From an uncultured Lachnospiraceae bacterium (GTDB taxonomy: Bacteria; Bacillota; Clostridia; Lachnospirales; Lachnospiraceae), in contig CADBZI010000003.1 in NCBI GenBank assembly GCA_902799015.1, forward strand, positions 1 to 61,037: DNA of 61,037 nt. Direction: 5' to 3'. The notes below the pieces were generated by a model. That model was not told the DNA's origin. It worked only from the letters and a program-made list of their open reading frames with translations, and made no database searches. Shown one piece after another: positions 33,157-42,396 of the stretch. Each line of letters opens with the position of its first letter. The first letter of the stretch is position 1. The position numbers were made by a program, and so were the translations under genes.

Positions 33157-34413
33157 TTACTCCTCATTCTGCTCGTTCTGCGGAGCATACGGTTCTTCAT
33201 AGTAAGCCTCGCCGTCATCGGTGTAGGTACCTTCCTCGTCATAGGGCTGATCCGGATCATAGCCGTCTTCATAGTACCCTTCCTCGTACGGAGCTCCTTC
33301 CTCGTACGGGGCACCTTCCTCGTCATAGCCCTGTCCGTAGTATTCTTCCTGGAACTCATCGAGCTCACCGGATTCGATCGCCTGTGTCTCGGACTTAATA
33401 TCAATCTTGAATCCGGTCAGTCTGGCGGTCAGTCTGGCATTCTGGCCTTCGCGGCCGATGGCAAGAGACAGCTGGTAATCCGGAACGACCACCTTTGCTT
33501 CCTTGTCTTCCTCATCGACGAGCACCGTGACAACCTTTGCCGGACTCAGCGCATTCTCGATAAAGTACGCCGGGTTCTCATTCCACTCGACGATATCGAT
33601 CTTTTCACCGTTAAGCTCATCCACAACCATCGCGACGCGGTTTCCGTTCTGTCCGACACAGGCGCCTACCGCATCGACGTTCTCGGATCTTGAGCAGACA
33701 GCCATCTTTGAGCGGGAGCCTGCTTCACGCGCGATTGCCATGATGTCAACCGTACCGTCCGCAACCTCCGCGACCTCCTGCTCGAACAGGCATCTGACAA
33801 GATTCGGATGCTTGCGGGAGACAAGAATGCGGGGGCCTTTCGGCGTATTGTCTACATGAAGCACATAGACCTTGATCCGCTGGTTGGGATAATAATTTTC
33901 CCCGCGGATCATCTCGCTCTCATTCAGAATGCCATCAACTCTTCCGAGATTGATTGCAACATTGCGCCCGATAAATCTCTGAACGACACCTGTGACAACC
34001 TTGTTCTCTTTATCATAATAATCTGCAAACAGACTCTTTCTCTCCGCCTCACGGATCTGCTGAAGGATCACGTTCTTCGCGTTCTGGACAGCGATTCGGC
34101 CGAAAGCCCTGGAGTTGATGTCAACATTCACGGTATCTCCAAGCTCATACTTGCTGTCGATCATCTTTGCGTCCGCAAGACTGATCTGCGTCATGCTGTC
34201 TTCTACATTCTCGACCACTTCCTTGGCCAGAAAGATCCCAAAAGACTTCTTCTCCTGATCCATGGAAACGACGATGTTCGTCAGATCCTGGCGGTTAAAG
34301 TTATTCCTGCAAGCCTGCTCCAGCGATTTTGCGATCGCCTCCAGAAGCACCTCACTCTTGATGTTTTTTTCTTTCTCAAGGATTACGAGAGCGTCAAACA
34401 GTTCGTCGTTCAT
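33157..34413 (-). CDS. nusA: Transcription termination/antitermination factor NusA
   Basis: A 418-residue protein: N-terminal RNA polymerase-binding domain (1-130), S1 domain, then two KH domains with AREAGSRSKMAV and SLAIGREGQNARLTARLTGFKIDI. It acts in pausing, termination and antitermination. After residue 355 there is an acidic, Tyr-rich tail with EEGAPY repeats that normal Gram-positive NusA lacks. ATG 34413 is used because it begins the conserved MNDELFDALVILEKEKNI; an upstream start at 34515 overlaps rimP. Confidence 0.96.
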   Translation of the reverse strand: MNDELFDALVILEKEKNIKSEVLLEAIAKSLEQACRNNFNRQDLTNIVVSMDQEKKSFGIFLAKEVVENVEDSMTQISLADAKMIDSKYELGDTVNVDINSRAFGRIAVQNAKNVILQQIREAERKSLFADYYDKENKVVTGVVQRFIGRNVAINLGRVDGILNESEMIRGENYYPNQRIKVYVLHVDNTPKGPRILVSRKHPNLVRCLFEQEVAEVADGTVDIMAIAREAGSRSKMAVCSRSENVDAVGACVGQNGNRVAMVVDELNGEKIDIVEWNENPAYFIENALSPAKVVTVLVDEEDKEAKVVVPDYQLSLAIGREGQNARLTARLTGFKIDIKSETQAIESGELDEFQEEYYGQGYDEEGAPYEEGAPYEEGYYEDGYDPDQPYDEEGTYTDDGEAYYEEPYAPQNEQNEE

Positions 34414-34450
34414 TTTCTTTTCCTTCTTCCTCCTGCGGTTCCTTTCTGTG

Positions 34451-34915
34451 TTACCAATCAAAGGCTTCTCTGACCAGAGCCAGTTCTTTCTTCTGAAATT
34501 CAAGTTCCCGGCCATCCGGCATAAGGATCGTTACGCAATCCTTCGTCCAAGCTTTCAGAACACCCCTCAGTTCTTTTTCATGTTCAAAGCTTTTATACAG
34601 CCTCAGTTCAATCTCTTTTCCCTCGTTTCGGATATAATCCTTCTCTTTTTTCAGCGGCCTTCCGAGACCCGGGGAAGAGACTTCAAGAACATAAGCTTCT
34701 TTGATAAAGTCTTCCTGATCCAGCAAAGCCTCCAGGGCCCGGCTGACGACTTCACAGTCATCAATGCTGATCCCACCCGGCTTGTCGATGTAGGACCGAA
34801 GATACCAGGTACTTCCCTCTTTTACGAATTCGACATCAACCAGCTCGAAGCCGTACTGCGCAAGGATCGGCGCAAGGAGTTCCTCTGTTCTTTTTTCGTA
34901 TTCGCTTCGATTCAT
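34451..34915 (-). CDS. rimP: Ribosome maturation factor RimP
   Basis: A 154-residue protein with GFELVDVEFVKEGSTWYLRSYIDKPGGISIDDC and YVLEVSSPGLGRPLKKEKDY, the RimP signatures. It is needed for small-subunit maturation. ATG 34915 follows GAGGGGGATTC. It is first in the rimP-nusA-ylxR-ylxQ-infB-rbfA-nrnA-truB-ribF operon. Confidence 0.96.
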   Translation of the reverse strand: MNRSEYEKRTEELLAPILAQYGFELVDVEFVKEGSTWYLRSYIDKPGGISIDDCEVVSRALEALLDQEDFIKEAYVLEVSSPGLGRPLKKEKDYIRNEGKEIELRLYKSFEHEKELRGVLKAWTKDCVTILMPDGRELEFQKKELALVREAFDW

Positions 34916-34935
34916 GAATCCCCCTCTGTACGACA

Positions 34936-34962
34936 GAAGAACGGGCTGCTCGCCCGTTCTTC
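34936..34962 (-). promoter_or_regulatory. Stable hairpin in the rimP leader
   Basis: Perfect 11-bp arms GAAGAACGGGC and GCCCGTTCTTC enclose a 5-base loop, 21 bases before the rimP ATG and after the mapped promoter. No U-run follows on minus, so it is not a standard terminator; it may stabilise the mRNA or be a protein-binding site. Confidence 0.6.
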
Positions 34963-34990
34963 CAGTCAACAGTTCTTTTCTTACGATGGC

Positions 34991-35019
34991 ATATTAGCAC
35001 CTGCAAACCGGAATTGCAA
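34991..35019 (-). promoter_or_regulatory. Promoter of the rimP-to-ribF operon
   Basis: On minus, TTGCAA (plus 35014-35019) and TAATAT (plus 34991-34996) are 17 bp apart. The start site would be near 34984, giving a leader of about 70 bases that includes the 34936-34962 hairpin. Confidence 0.7.
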
Positions 35020-35039
35020 GAGAAAAATTCCATTTTCCG

Positions 35040-35257
35040 GCATCTGCATACAAAATTGGTTACATTGAGTCACACCCCAACCAGAACCTGCGGCATAACA
35101 GGACTCTTTCGCTACGAGTCTCCGCTTCGCTCCGGTCGGCGCAAAGCGAGCGTCCACTGGACGCTCTGCGCCCCCAAAAGTCTCCGCTCAAGAGTCCTGT
35201 GTATGCCTTGCATCTGGTCAGGGTGTGACTTGTAGTCAAAATTGCATAAGTGCATGC
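35040..35257. repeat. Large imperfect inverted repeat (about 69- and 68-bp arms)
   Basis: Left arm 35040-35108 and right arm 35190-35257 are inverted copies sharing blocks such as AGTCACACCC, ACCAGA, GGCATA and ACAGGACTCTT. The 81-base centre is GC-rich and contains the hairpin GAGCGTCC/GGACGCTC (35148-35166) and the string AGTCTCCGCT twice. The right arm touches the parC stop codon. It may serve as parC terminator, be a MITE-like element, or encode a structured RNA. No coding potential is seen. Confidence 0.8.
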
Positions 35258-35258
35258 T

Positions 35259-37499
35259 TTACTTACGGATCTTTGTCCCCTTAGCGCCGCGCGAAGCAAT
35301 GCGCAGCCGGTTCAGGGCAACACTTCTTCCGTTCACTTCCGCCTCTGTGGGCGCTCCGTCCTCCAGGTAATGGACCTGCACAACCTCGTCGTCCTTAGCG
35401 AGGCGGATGCCGATCACGCCCCGGGCATTCTTTTTCTGCAGTGGAATGTCCTCCTCCTGAATCCGAAGCGCCATGCATGTCTTCGTGATCATCACACATC
35501 CGGCCTGGAAATGCGCGGGATGCACGCTGATCAAGCGGTCATCTTCTTCCAGCTTTGTCGCCGCGACCGTAAGCTTGGCGACATCAAACTCGCTCCCTTC
35601 CACCATCTTGATGAATCCGTGCGCAGTCAGGAATATCAGATGCTGCGCCTTGATCTCTTCGAGATTCATGATCGAGAGTAAGGACTCGGATGCGGAGTCA
35701 TAATTGCACAGGTTGTCAATCGGCGTTCCTTTATCACGGAATTTTCCGTGCGGAATCTTCTCCACCTTCAGAATATGTGCCTTTCCGATGTCCGTAAAGA
35801 TGCACAGACGGGAATCGCTCATGCAGTGGATGACGAACCGGTTTTCTTCCTCTGCCGCATCCTTGTTTTTCTCATAGACTGCTTCGTCCACTGTGCGGGC
35901 ATACCCGAAACGATCCATCAGAAGGACACACGGATAAGCCTCCGCCTTCCGCTCCTCGAGTACAATCTCTTCCTCTTCGCAGATCATCGTTCTGCGCTCG
36001 TTCGCGTAGTTTTTCCGGAATTCCTCCAGCTGCCGGACAATGACATCCGCCATGGAGCTGTAATTGTTCAGAATATCCGTGTAGCGTTCGATCTTTTTCT
36101 TCGTTTCCTCATACTCTGCCATCAGAGCATCGATCTCAAGTCCGATCAGCTTATACAGACGCATCTCCAGGATTGCGTTTGCCTGGGCCTCGGTAAAGCG
36201 AAGCTTCGCGGCGTCTGCCTTCGACTTCTTTGTCTTGAAGCGGATTCCATCCGTGTTGCCCGTCACCAGGCAGTTTCTCGCCATGCTGCGGTCTTTGGAT
36301 CCCCGGAGAATCTCAATGATCAGATCGATCACGTCAACCGCCCGGATCAGGCCTTCCTGAATCTCCTTTTTCGCCAGCTCACCATCCAGCAGGTTCCGGT
36401 ACTTCTTCGTCGCGATCTCAAACTGAAACTCAATGTGCGCCTCAAGTATATCGTGAAGGGAAAGGGTTTCCGGCTTCCCGTTGGAGACCGCGAGCATATT
36501 GACGCTGAAGGTATCCTCCAGCCGCGTTTTTTTGTAGAGCAGCTTCTTGATGTACTCCTCGTCCGCGCCTTTTCTCAGCTCCAGAACAATCCGGATGCCT
36601 TCCTTGGAGGATTGGTTGGAGATATCCGCGATATCGCTGCCAAGCTTGCTGTCCGCAAGCGCTGCCACATCGTTCAGGAACTTTCCGATTCCCGCCCCGA
36701 TCATGGGATAGGGGATCTGGGTGATGACGATCCTTTTGCGTTCCGAACGGGGAACCTTCTCTACCTCTACCTTGCCGCGGATGCGGATTCTTCCTGTCCC
36801 CGTCGAATAGATCTGTTCCAGGTCCGAAGCATTGACCACGATGCCGCCTGTCGGAAAGTCCGGGCCCTTCACGTATTTCATCAGATCCTGATTGGTCAGG
36901 GAGCTGTCACGGATCAGCGCGATCAGTGCGTCAATCACCTCGCCGAGGTTATGCGGGGGAATCGCGGTCGTCATGCCGACTGCGATGCCTTCTGAGCCGT
37001 TGACCAGGAGATTCGGGATGCGGGCAGGGAGAACAGACGGCTCTTTCTCGGTTTCATCGAAGTTCGGGACAAATTCCACGACTTCCTTATCGAGGTCGCT
37101 GAGAAATGCCTCCTGCGTCAGCTTTGTGAGCCTCGCCTCGGTATAGCGCATGGCCGCGGCTCCGTCTCCTTCGATCGACCCGAAGTTGCCGTGTCCGTCT
37201 ACCAAAGGCTGGCCCATCTTGAAGTCCTGCGCCATCACGACAAGCGCTCCGTAGATGGAGCTGTCCCCGTGCGGATGGTATTTACCCATGGTATCCCCGA
37301 CGATTCTTGCACTCTTCCGGTAGGGCTTGTCCCATCGGATGCCCAGCTCATACATGTCATACAGGCATCTTCTCTGGACCGGCTTCAGTCCGTCACGCAC
37401 GTCAGGCAGGGCTCTTGATACGATAACACTCATCGCATAGTCGATATACGACTTCTGCATGATTTCAGAGTATTCGGTTTGTATGAATTCATTTGACAT
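35259..37499 (-). CDS. parC: Type IIA topoisomerase subunit A, ParC-like
   Basis: A 746-residue breakage-reunion subunit. Catalytic Tyr119 is in [10 protein letters not shown]. The quinolone region reads [15 protein letters not shown], with Ser80 but Gly84 where ParC/GyrA usually have Glu or Asp. The C-terminal beta-pinwheel lacks a clear GyrA box (QRRGGKG), the main reason for calling ParC rather than GyrA; its length also fits. It pairs with the parE gene 28 bases upstream, and together they decatenate chromosomes. A gyrase-like activity cannot be excluded. Confidence 0.85.
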   Translation of the reverse strand: MSNEFIQTEYSEIMQKSYIDYAMSVIVSRALPDVRDGLKPVQRRCLYDMYELGIRWDKPYRKSARIVGDTMGKYHPHGDSSIYGALVVMAQDFKMGQPLVDGHGNFGSIEGDGAAAMRYTEARLTKLTQEAFLSDLDKEVVEFVPNFDETEKEPSVLPARIPNLLVNGSEGIAVGMTTAIPPHNLGEVIDALIALIRDSSLTNQDLMKYVKGPDFPTGGIVVNASDLEQIYSTGTGRIRIRGKVEVEKVPRSERKRIVITQIPYPMIGAGIGKFLNDVAALADSKLGSDIADISNQSSKEGIRIVLELRKGADEEYIKKLLYKKTRLEDTFSVNMLAVSNGKPETLSLHDILEAHIEFQFEIATKKYRNLLDGELAKKEIQEGLIRAVDVIDLIIEILRGSKDRSMARNCLVTGNTDGIRFKTKKSKADAAKLRFTEAQANAILEMRLYKLIGLEIDALMAEYEETKKKIERYTDILNNYSSMADVIVRQLEEFRKNYANERRTMICEEEEIVLEERKAEAYPCVLLMDRFGYARTVDEAVYEKNKDAAEEENRFVIHCMSDSRLCIFTDIGKAHILKVEKIPHGKFRDKGTPIDNLCNYDSASESLLSIMNLEEIKAQHLIFLTAHGFIKMVEGSEFDVAKLTVAATKLEEDDRLISVHPAHFQAGCVMITKTCMALRIQEEDIPLQKKNARGVIGIRLAKDDEVVQVHYLEDGAPTEAEVNGRSVALNRLRIASRGAKGTKIRK

Positions 37500-37527
37500 T
37501 GTTCTGCAATCCTATCGATGTGATTCC

Positions 37528-39453
37528 TCAGATGTCAAGCGCAGCATCCTGCGCATGTTCATAGATGAAATCCTTGCGCGGGGGGACATCAGAGCCCATC
37601 AGCAGAGCGGTGATATCGCTGGCCGTGCGGCCGTCCTCGATCTCGACCCTCCGCATGGTGCGGGTTTCCGGGTTCAGAGTAGTCTCCCAGAGCTGATCCG
37701 GGTCCATCTCCCCCAGGCCTTTGTAGCGCTGCAGCGTGAAAGGTCCTTTGTGCTTTTTGCGGTATTTTGCCAGAGCATCATCATCATACAGATACTCCTC
37801 CGCCCCCCGGGACGGAATCGCTTTGTACAGCGGCGGCATCGCAATGTAAACATGTCCCTCGTAGATCAGATCGGGCATAAACCGGTAAAATAAAGTCAGA
37901 AGCAGTGTACAGATATGTGCTCCGTCCACGTCCGCATCCGCCATAATGATAATCTTGTCATAGCGCAGCTTCGTGATGTCAAAATCAAATCCGTACCCTT
38001 CGGAGAATCCGCAGCCAAAGGAGTTGATCATGGTCTTGATCTCGGCGTTTGCAAGAATCTTGTCGATCGAGGCTTTCTCCACGTTGAGGATCTTGCCGCG
38101 GATCGGCAGAATCGCCTGAAAGTTGCGGTCCCTGGCCGTCTTGGCGGAGCCTCCCGCGGAGTCTCCCTCTACAATAAAGATCTCACACTTTTTCGGATCC
38201 CTGCTCTCGCAGTTTGCGAGCTTCCCGTTTGAGTCAAAGGAATACTTCTGTCTGGTGAGCAGGTTGGTCTTGGCCTTCTCCTCTGTCTTGCGGATCTTTG
38301 CAGCCTTCTCCGCGCACCCGAGCACCTCCTTCAGCGCCTTCAGGTTCTTGTCGAAATACCGGGTGATCTCATCTCCCGTCACCTTGGCAACGGCTTTCGA
38401 GGCATCGGCGTTGTCCAGCTTCGTCTTGGTCTTTCCCTCGAAAGAGGGCTGCGGATGACGGATCGAGATCACGGCAGTCATGCCGTTTCTGATATCCGCA
38501 CCGGTAAAGTTGGCATCCTTCTCTTTCAGGATTCCCAGCTCTCTCGCATAGGTATTCATCACTGTCGTAAAGGCAGTCTTGAAACCGGTCAGATGCGTGC
38601 CGCCCTCCGCGTTGAAGATATTGTTGCAGAACCCCATGACATTTTCATGGAACTCATTGACATACTGAACCGCGATCTCAACCAGGATCTGATCGCTTTC
38701 CCCTTTGATGTAGATCGGCTCGCAGACCGGCTCCTTACTCTTATTCAGATCCTTGATGAATCCGAGAATCCCGTCCGGCTCATGAAAGGTAACCTCCTGA
38801 TCCCTGCCGTCCCTCAGATCCCGGAACACAATGGTCAGGTCAGGGTTCAGGTAGGCAGTTTCATGCAGACGGTTCTGAATGTCTCCCGACGAAAACCGCG
38901 TCGTCTGTGTAAAGATACTTTCATCCGGCAGAAATGAAATCGTGGTTCCGGTTTCCCTTGTTTTCCCGATGACCGGAAGAAGGCCATTCTCCAGCTTCAG
39001 ATCCGGCTTGCCCTTCTTATACCGGTCGTGATAGATCTTTCCCTCCAGTCTGACCTGGACATCCATCCATGCGGAAAGCGCATTTACCACAGAGGAGCCG
39101 ACGCCGTGCAGTCCTCCGGAGGTGCGGTAAGCCCCCTCGTCAAACTTGCCGCCGGCGTGCAGCGTCGTAAAGACAACCCGCTCCGCGGATACGCCCTGTT
39201 TGTGCATACCGACCGGAATGCCTCTGCCATTATCGGAAACGGTCGCGCTTCCGTCCTCATTCAGTGTGACTGTGATCTGAGAGCAGTACCCCGCAAGATG
39301 TTCATCCACGGAGTTATCGACGATCTCATAGACCAGATGATTGAGTCCCTTTCGGGAGGTGCTCCCGATGTACATGCCGGGTCTCTTTCTGACGGCCTCG
39401 AGTCCCTCGAGGACCGTAATCGAGTCGGCGTTATAAGCTTTCTTCGGTGCCAT
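37528..39453 (-). CDS. parE: Type IIA topoisomerase subunit B, ParE-like
   Basis: A 641-residue ATPase subunit: GHKL motifs EIVDNSVDEHLAG and DNGRGIPVG, the transducer domain, then the TOPRIM motifs EGDSAGGSAK and DADVDGAH, and the C-terminal HKGPFTLQRYKGLGEM. The assignment to ParE follows from pairing with the ParC-like gene and the absence of dnaA/recF neighbours that would mark gyrB. Its ATG directly follows the stop of the hexapeptide-repeat gene. Confidence 0.88.
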   Translation of the reverse strand: MAPKKAYNADSITVLEGLEAVRKRPGMYIGSTSRKGLNHLVYEIVDNSVDEHLAGYCSQITVTLNEDGSATVSDNGRGIPVGMHKQGVSAERVVFTTLHAGGKFDEGAYRTSGGLHGVGSSVVNALSAWMDVQVRLEGKIYHDRYKKGKPDLKLENGLLPVIGKTRETGTTISFLPDESIFTQTTRFSSGDIQNRLHETAYLNPDLTIVFRDLRDGRDQEVTFHEPDGILGFIKDLNKSKEPVCEPIYIKGESDQILVEIAVQYVNEFHENVMGFCNNIFNAEGGTHLTGFKTAFTTVMNTYARELGILKEKDANFTGADIRNGMTAVISIRHPQPSFEGKTKTKLDNADASKAVAKVTGDEITRYFDKNLKALKEVLGCAEKAAKIRKTEEKAKTNLLTRQKYSFDSNGKLANCESRDPKKCEIFIVEGDSAGGSAKTARDRNFQAILPIRGKILNVEKASIDKILANAEIKTMINSFGCGFSEGYGFDFDITKLRYDKIIIMADADVDGAHICTLLLTLFYRFMPDLIYEGHVYIAMPPLYKAIPSRGAEEYLYDDDALAKYRKKHKGPFTLQRYKGLGEMDPDQLWETTLNPETRTMRRVEIEDGRTASDITALLMGSDVPPRKDFIYEHAQDAALDI

Positions 39454-40122
39454 TTACATTTCCTTTTCCACGATGTCGCTGCTGCTCTTATAGATGGAAT
39501 ACTCCGGGACCACGCCCCTGACACTGCTGAGCGGATAGATGTTGGTCCAGCGGCCGATCACCGTACCCGGATTCAGAACACTGTTGCAGCCGACTTCGAC
39601 ATGATCGCCGAGCATGGCGCCGAACTTGCGCAGCCCGGTCTCATAGCGCTTGTCGCCGTATTTTACCACAACGTTTTTGCGGTCCGCCTTGACATTCGAG
39701 GTGATCGCGCCGGCGCCCATATGCGCCTTCACGCCGAGGATGGAGTCACCGACATAATTGTAATGCGGTACCTCACAGTCTCTGAACAGGACGACATTCT
39801 TCAGCTCGGTGGAATTGCCCACTGTCGCGCCTTCGCCGACGATCGCGTTGCCGCGGACAAATGCGCACTGGCGCAGAGTTGCATTCTCACAGATGATGCA
39901 GGGTCCGGTGATGGATGCGGAAGGAGCGATCGTCGCGCTCTTCGCGATCCAGATGTTCTCGCCCTTGCATTCATAGATCTCCGGATCCAGGGTTGGTCCG
40001 AGCTTTTTGATAAAATCTCCGATCAGCGGAAGCGCCTCCCACGGGTATTTCAGTCCTTCAAAAAGAGCCCCGGCTATGGTTCCCGACATATCATACAGAT
40101 TCTCAATCAGACACTGTTCCAT
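39454..40122 (-). CDS. Left-handed beta-helix (hexapeptide repeat) protein, nucleotidyl/acyltransferase-like
   Basis: A 222-residue protein whose middle (about residues 55-200) is a string of hexapeptide repeats (IWIAKSATIAPSASITGPCIIC and following). The order resembles the C-terminal acetyltransferase half of GlmU-type sugar-phosphate nucleotidylyltransferases, but there is no N-terminal nucleotidyltransferase domain. The acyl acceptor is unknown. The start follows AGGAGG; two consecutive ATGs (40125, 40122) are possible, and the second is better spaced. Confidence 0.75.
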   Translation of the reverse strand: MEQCLIENLYDMSGTIAGALFEGLKYPWEALPLIGDFIKKLGPTLDPEIYECKGENIWIAKSATIAPSASITGPCIICENATLRQCAFVRGNAIVGEGATVGNSTELKNVVLFRDCEVPHYNYVGDSILGVKAHMGAGAITSNVKADRKNVVVKYGDKRYETGLRKFGAMLGDHVEVGCNSVLNPGTVIGRWTNIYPLSSVRGVVPEYSIYKSSSDIVEKEM

Positions 40123-40212
40123 CATGTTACCTCCTTCTCCATACAATATTCCTGTAATGATTGATTGATTTCCCGGCAGAATGAAATGCAAAGCATCCTT
40201 TCCGGCCGGCAG

Positions 40213-42300
40213 TTACTTCTTTTTTCTGGTCCGCGCGCGGCTGCCGCCCGCGGATTTACCCTTGTTACTGTAAAACTGCGCCGCATACCGGTACATCGGC
40301 ACCAGAGCGCCTGCGTTCGAAGCGCTTTTTACCTGATTGGTAAACTTCGCGACGTAGGAAGAGAGCTTATCCATGTATTCCCGGGAAGTGACCGTGCCCT
40401 CCACGACATAGTTCAGTCCCTTCTCCCAGCTTGCGGTAAAGGCAGGACTGAGCATGGCACTGATGCTGCAGCGCACCACATCACAGATCATCTCGCCCAG
40501 CAAGGTCGGTGTCAGAATCTGCGTCTTCTTATTCAGAGAGATATACTGATTCTTCTCCAGCTTTTTCAGGATCTCCGCCCTGGTCGCGCTTGTCCCGATT
40601 CCGCAGGTTTTGATCTGCTCTCTCAGTTCTTCGTCCTCAATCAGCTGGCCGGCATTTTCCATCGCCAGAATGATGGAGCCGGAATTATAGCGCTTGGGCG
40701 GGGTGGTCTTTCCCTCCCGGATCTCAAAATGATCGATCCGGATCCTGTCTCCCTTTTTGATCTTTTCAAGCTTTTCGTAGAGTTCCGGATTCCCCTGAAT
40801 CGGACCATCCTGACTGTCGGAAGTGCCTTCCGTTTGTGTTTTCTGATTCTGAGCGTCTTCCCGGTCTTTTGCCTCGTCCTTCTTCGGCGGTTTCATGACG
40901 GCAAGATACCCCTCTTCCTTCAGAACCCGGAAGGAAGCGAAAAACTGTTCCCGTTCATACGCGATGGTCAGGTTGATCTTGCGATATTGCGCAGGCGGAT
41001 AAAATATGCCAAGGAAGCGCTTCACGATCTGGCAGTAAACGCCGTAGCTCAGAGAAGACAGACTCGCAGAAGCCTGTGTCTGCCCGGTCGGAATAATCGC
41101 ATAGTGATCCGTGATCTGGGCATCATTGACATACCGGGTCTTCGTAAGCTTCTGCCAGGTTCCGCTGTTGAGCGCCTCCTGGGCAAATGCGCCTGCCGGG
41201 GCAAACTGGGTCAGTCCTTTCAGGTTTTTCCCGATTTCTTTGGCGATCGCCGTGGACAGTACCCTCGCATCCGTTCTCGGATAGGTGGTGAGCTTCTTCT
41301 CATACAGCTCCTGCGCGATATTCAATGTCTGATCCGGGCTGATCTTGAACATCCTGCTGCAATCATTCTGAAGCTCGGCAAGATTGTAAAGAAGCGGTGG
41401 ATTCTTTTTCTCGATCTTTCGCGAAATCTCCAAAATCGTTGCTTCCCATGGCTGCGGATGCTGACAGAGGGTATCGATCAGCTGCCTGGCGTCGGCCTTT
41501 TCCTTGAATCCATTTTCTTTGTACAGCTTCGGACTTTGGAAATACAAAGATCCCTCGACTGCCTTCCATTCGGCCTGGATGGAACCATCCTCCTCCCCTG
41601 TTACGGCAAAGACCCGGTAGAACAGGGTCTCCTGAAACTGCCGGATCTCCCGTTCCCGGGATACAATCATCCCGAGGACACAGGTCATGACACGGCCTAC
41701 CGATATGACGCAGTAGCGCTCTCCGAGAAAAGAAGCCATGGAATTGCCATAGCGCAGCGTCAAAGCTCTGGAGAAATTAATCCCCATGAGATAGTCTTCC
41801 TTTGCCCTCAGATAAGCTGCGTCAGACAGCGTATCATAAGCAGAGAGTTCTTTTGCTTCGCTGATTCCTCTGCGGATCTCCTCGTCTGTCTGGGAATCGA
41901 TCCAGACACGGCGCTCTTCCTTGCCTTTTACGCCTGCTTCCTGACGCACGAGGCGGTAGATGTATTCTCCTTCCCGCCCGGAGTCGGTGCAGACATAGAT
42001 CCGGTCGATGTCCTCACGGTTCAGAAGCGACTTCACAATGGCAAACTGTTTCGCCGAGGACCGGATCACCTCATAGCGGAACTGATCCGGAAGAAAAGGA
42101 AGGGTGTCAAAGCTCCATTTTTTATACTTGTCATCGTATGCGTCGGGGTAGCTCATGGTGATCAGATGACCGACACACCAGGTGATGACATGATGTTCCG
42201 ATTCCTGGTAACCATCATGCCTTTTCATAGTATCGCCGAGTGCCGCGGCAAAAGCCTGGGCGACACTCGGTTTCTCAGCAATAAATAATTGTTTTCCCAT
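40213..42300 (-). CDS. topB: DNA topoisomerase III (TopB)
   Basis: A 695-residue type IA topoisomerase. The TOPRIM domain has FIAEKPSVAQ at the start and DSGREGE (106-112); catalytic Tyr340 is in TTYPRTDARVL. There is no C-terminal zinc-finger array. The C-terminus is basic (ARTRKKK). TopB-type enzymes decatenate and resolve recombination intermediates; in Firmicutes copies also sit on mobile elements, but the core-gene neighbourhood here argues for a chromosomal gene. The ribosome binding site is weak. Confidence 0.93.
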   Translation of the reverse strand: MGKQLFIAEKPSVAQAFAAALGDTMKRHDGYQESEHHVITWCVGHLITMSYPDAYDDKYKKWSFDTLPFLPDQFRYEVIRSSAKQFAIVKSLLNREDIDRIYVCTDSGREGEYIYRLVRQEAGVKGKEERRVWIDSQTDEEIRRGISEAKELSAYDTLSDAAYLRAKEDYLMGINFSRALTLRYGNSMASFLGERYCVISVGRVMTCVLGMIVSREREIRQFQETLFYRVFAVTGEEDGSIQAEWKAVEGSLYFQSPKLYKENGFKEKADARQLIDTLCQHPQPWEATILEISRKIEKKNPPLLYNLAELQNDCSRMFKISPDQTLNIAQELYEKKLTTYPRTDARVLSTAIAKEIGKNLKGLTQFAPAGAFAQEALNSGTWQKLTKTRYVNDAQITDHYAIIPTGQTQASASLSSLSYGVYCQIVKRFLGIFYPPAQYRKINLTIAYEREQFFASFRVLKEEGYLAVMKPPKKDEAKDREDAQNQKTQTEGTSDSQDGPIQGNPELYEKLEKIKKGDRIRIDHFEIREGKTTPPKRYNSGSIILAMENAGQLIEDEELREQIKTCGIGTSATRAEILKKLEKNQYISLNKKTQILTPTLLGEMICDVVRCSISAMLSPAFTASWEKGLNYVVEGTVTSREYMDKLSSYVAKFTNQVKSASNAGALVPMYRYAAQFYSNKGKSAGGSRARTRKKK

Positions 42301-42325
42301 ATGGTATTCCGGGTACTCTCTCCTG

Positions 42326-42341
42326 CCGGCAGATCTGCCGG
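42326..42341. repeat. 16-bp perfect palindrome between asd and topB
   Basis: CCGGCAGATCTGCCGG is fully self-complementary. A second hairpin GGAATC/GATTCC follows nearby. There is no U-run, so it is more likely an mRNA processing or stability element, or an operator, than a terminator. Confidence 0.5.
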
Positions 42342-42396
42342 AGTCGGAATCACTCTCCTGATTCCTTCCGGGTCGGCTGTCTTTTTTGCCGCTGCC

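Noticed and set aside
35259-39453. Housekeeping gyrA/gyrB
   Set aside because: The A subunit is short and lacks a clear GyrA box, the pair is in B-then-A order beside topB rather than next to dnaA-dnaN-recF; ParC/ParE fits better though sequence alone is not decisive.
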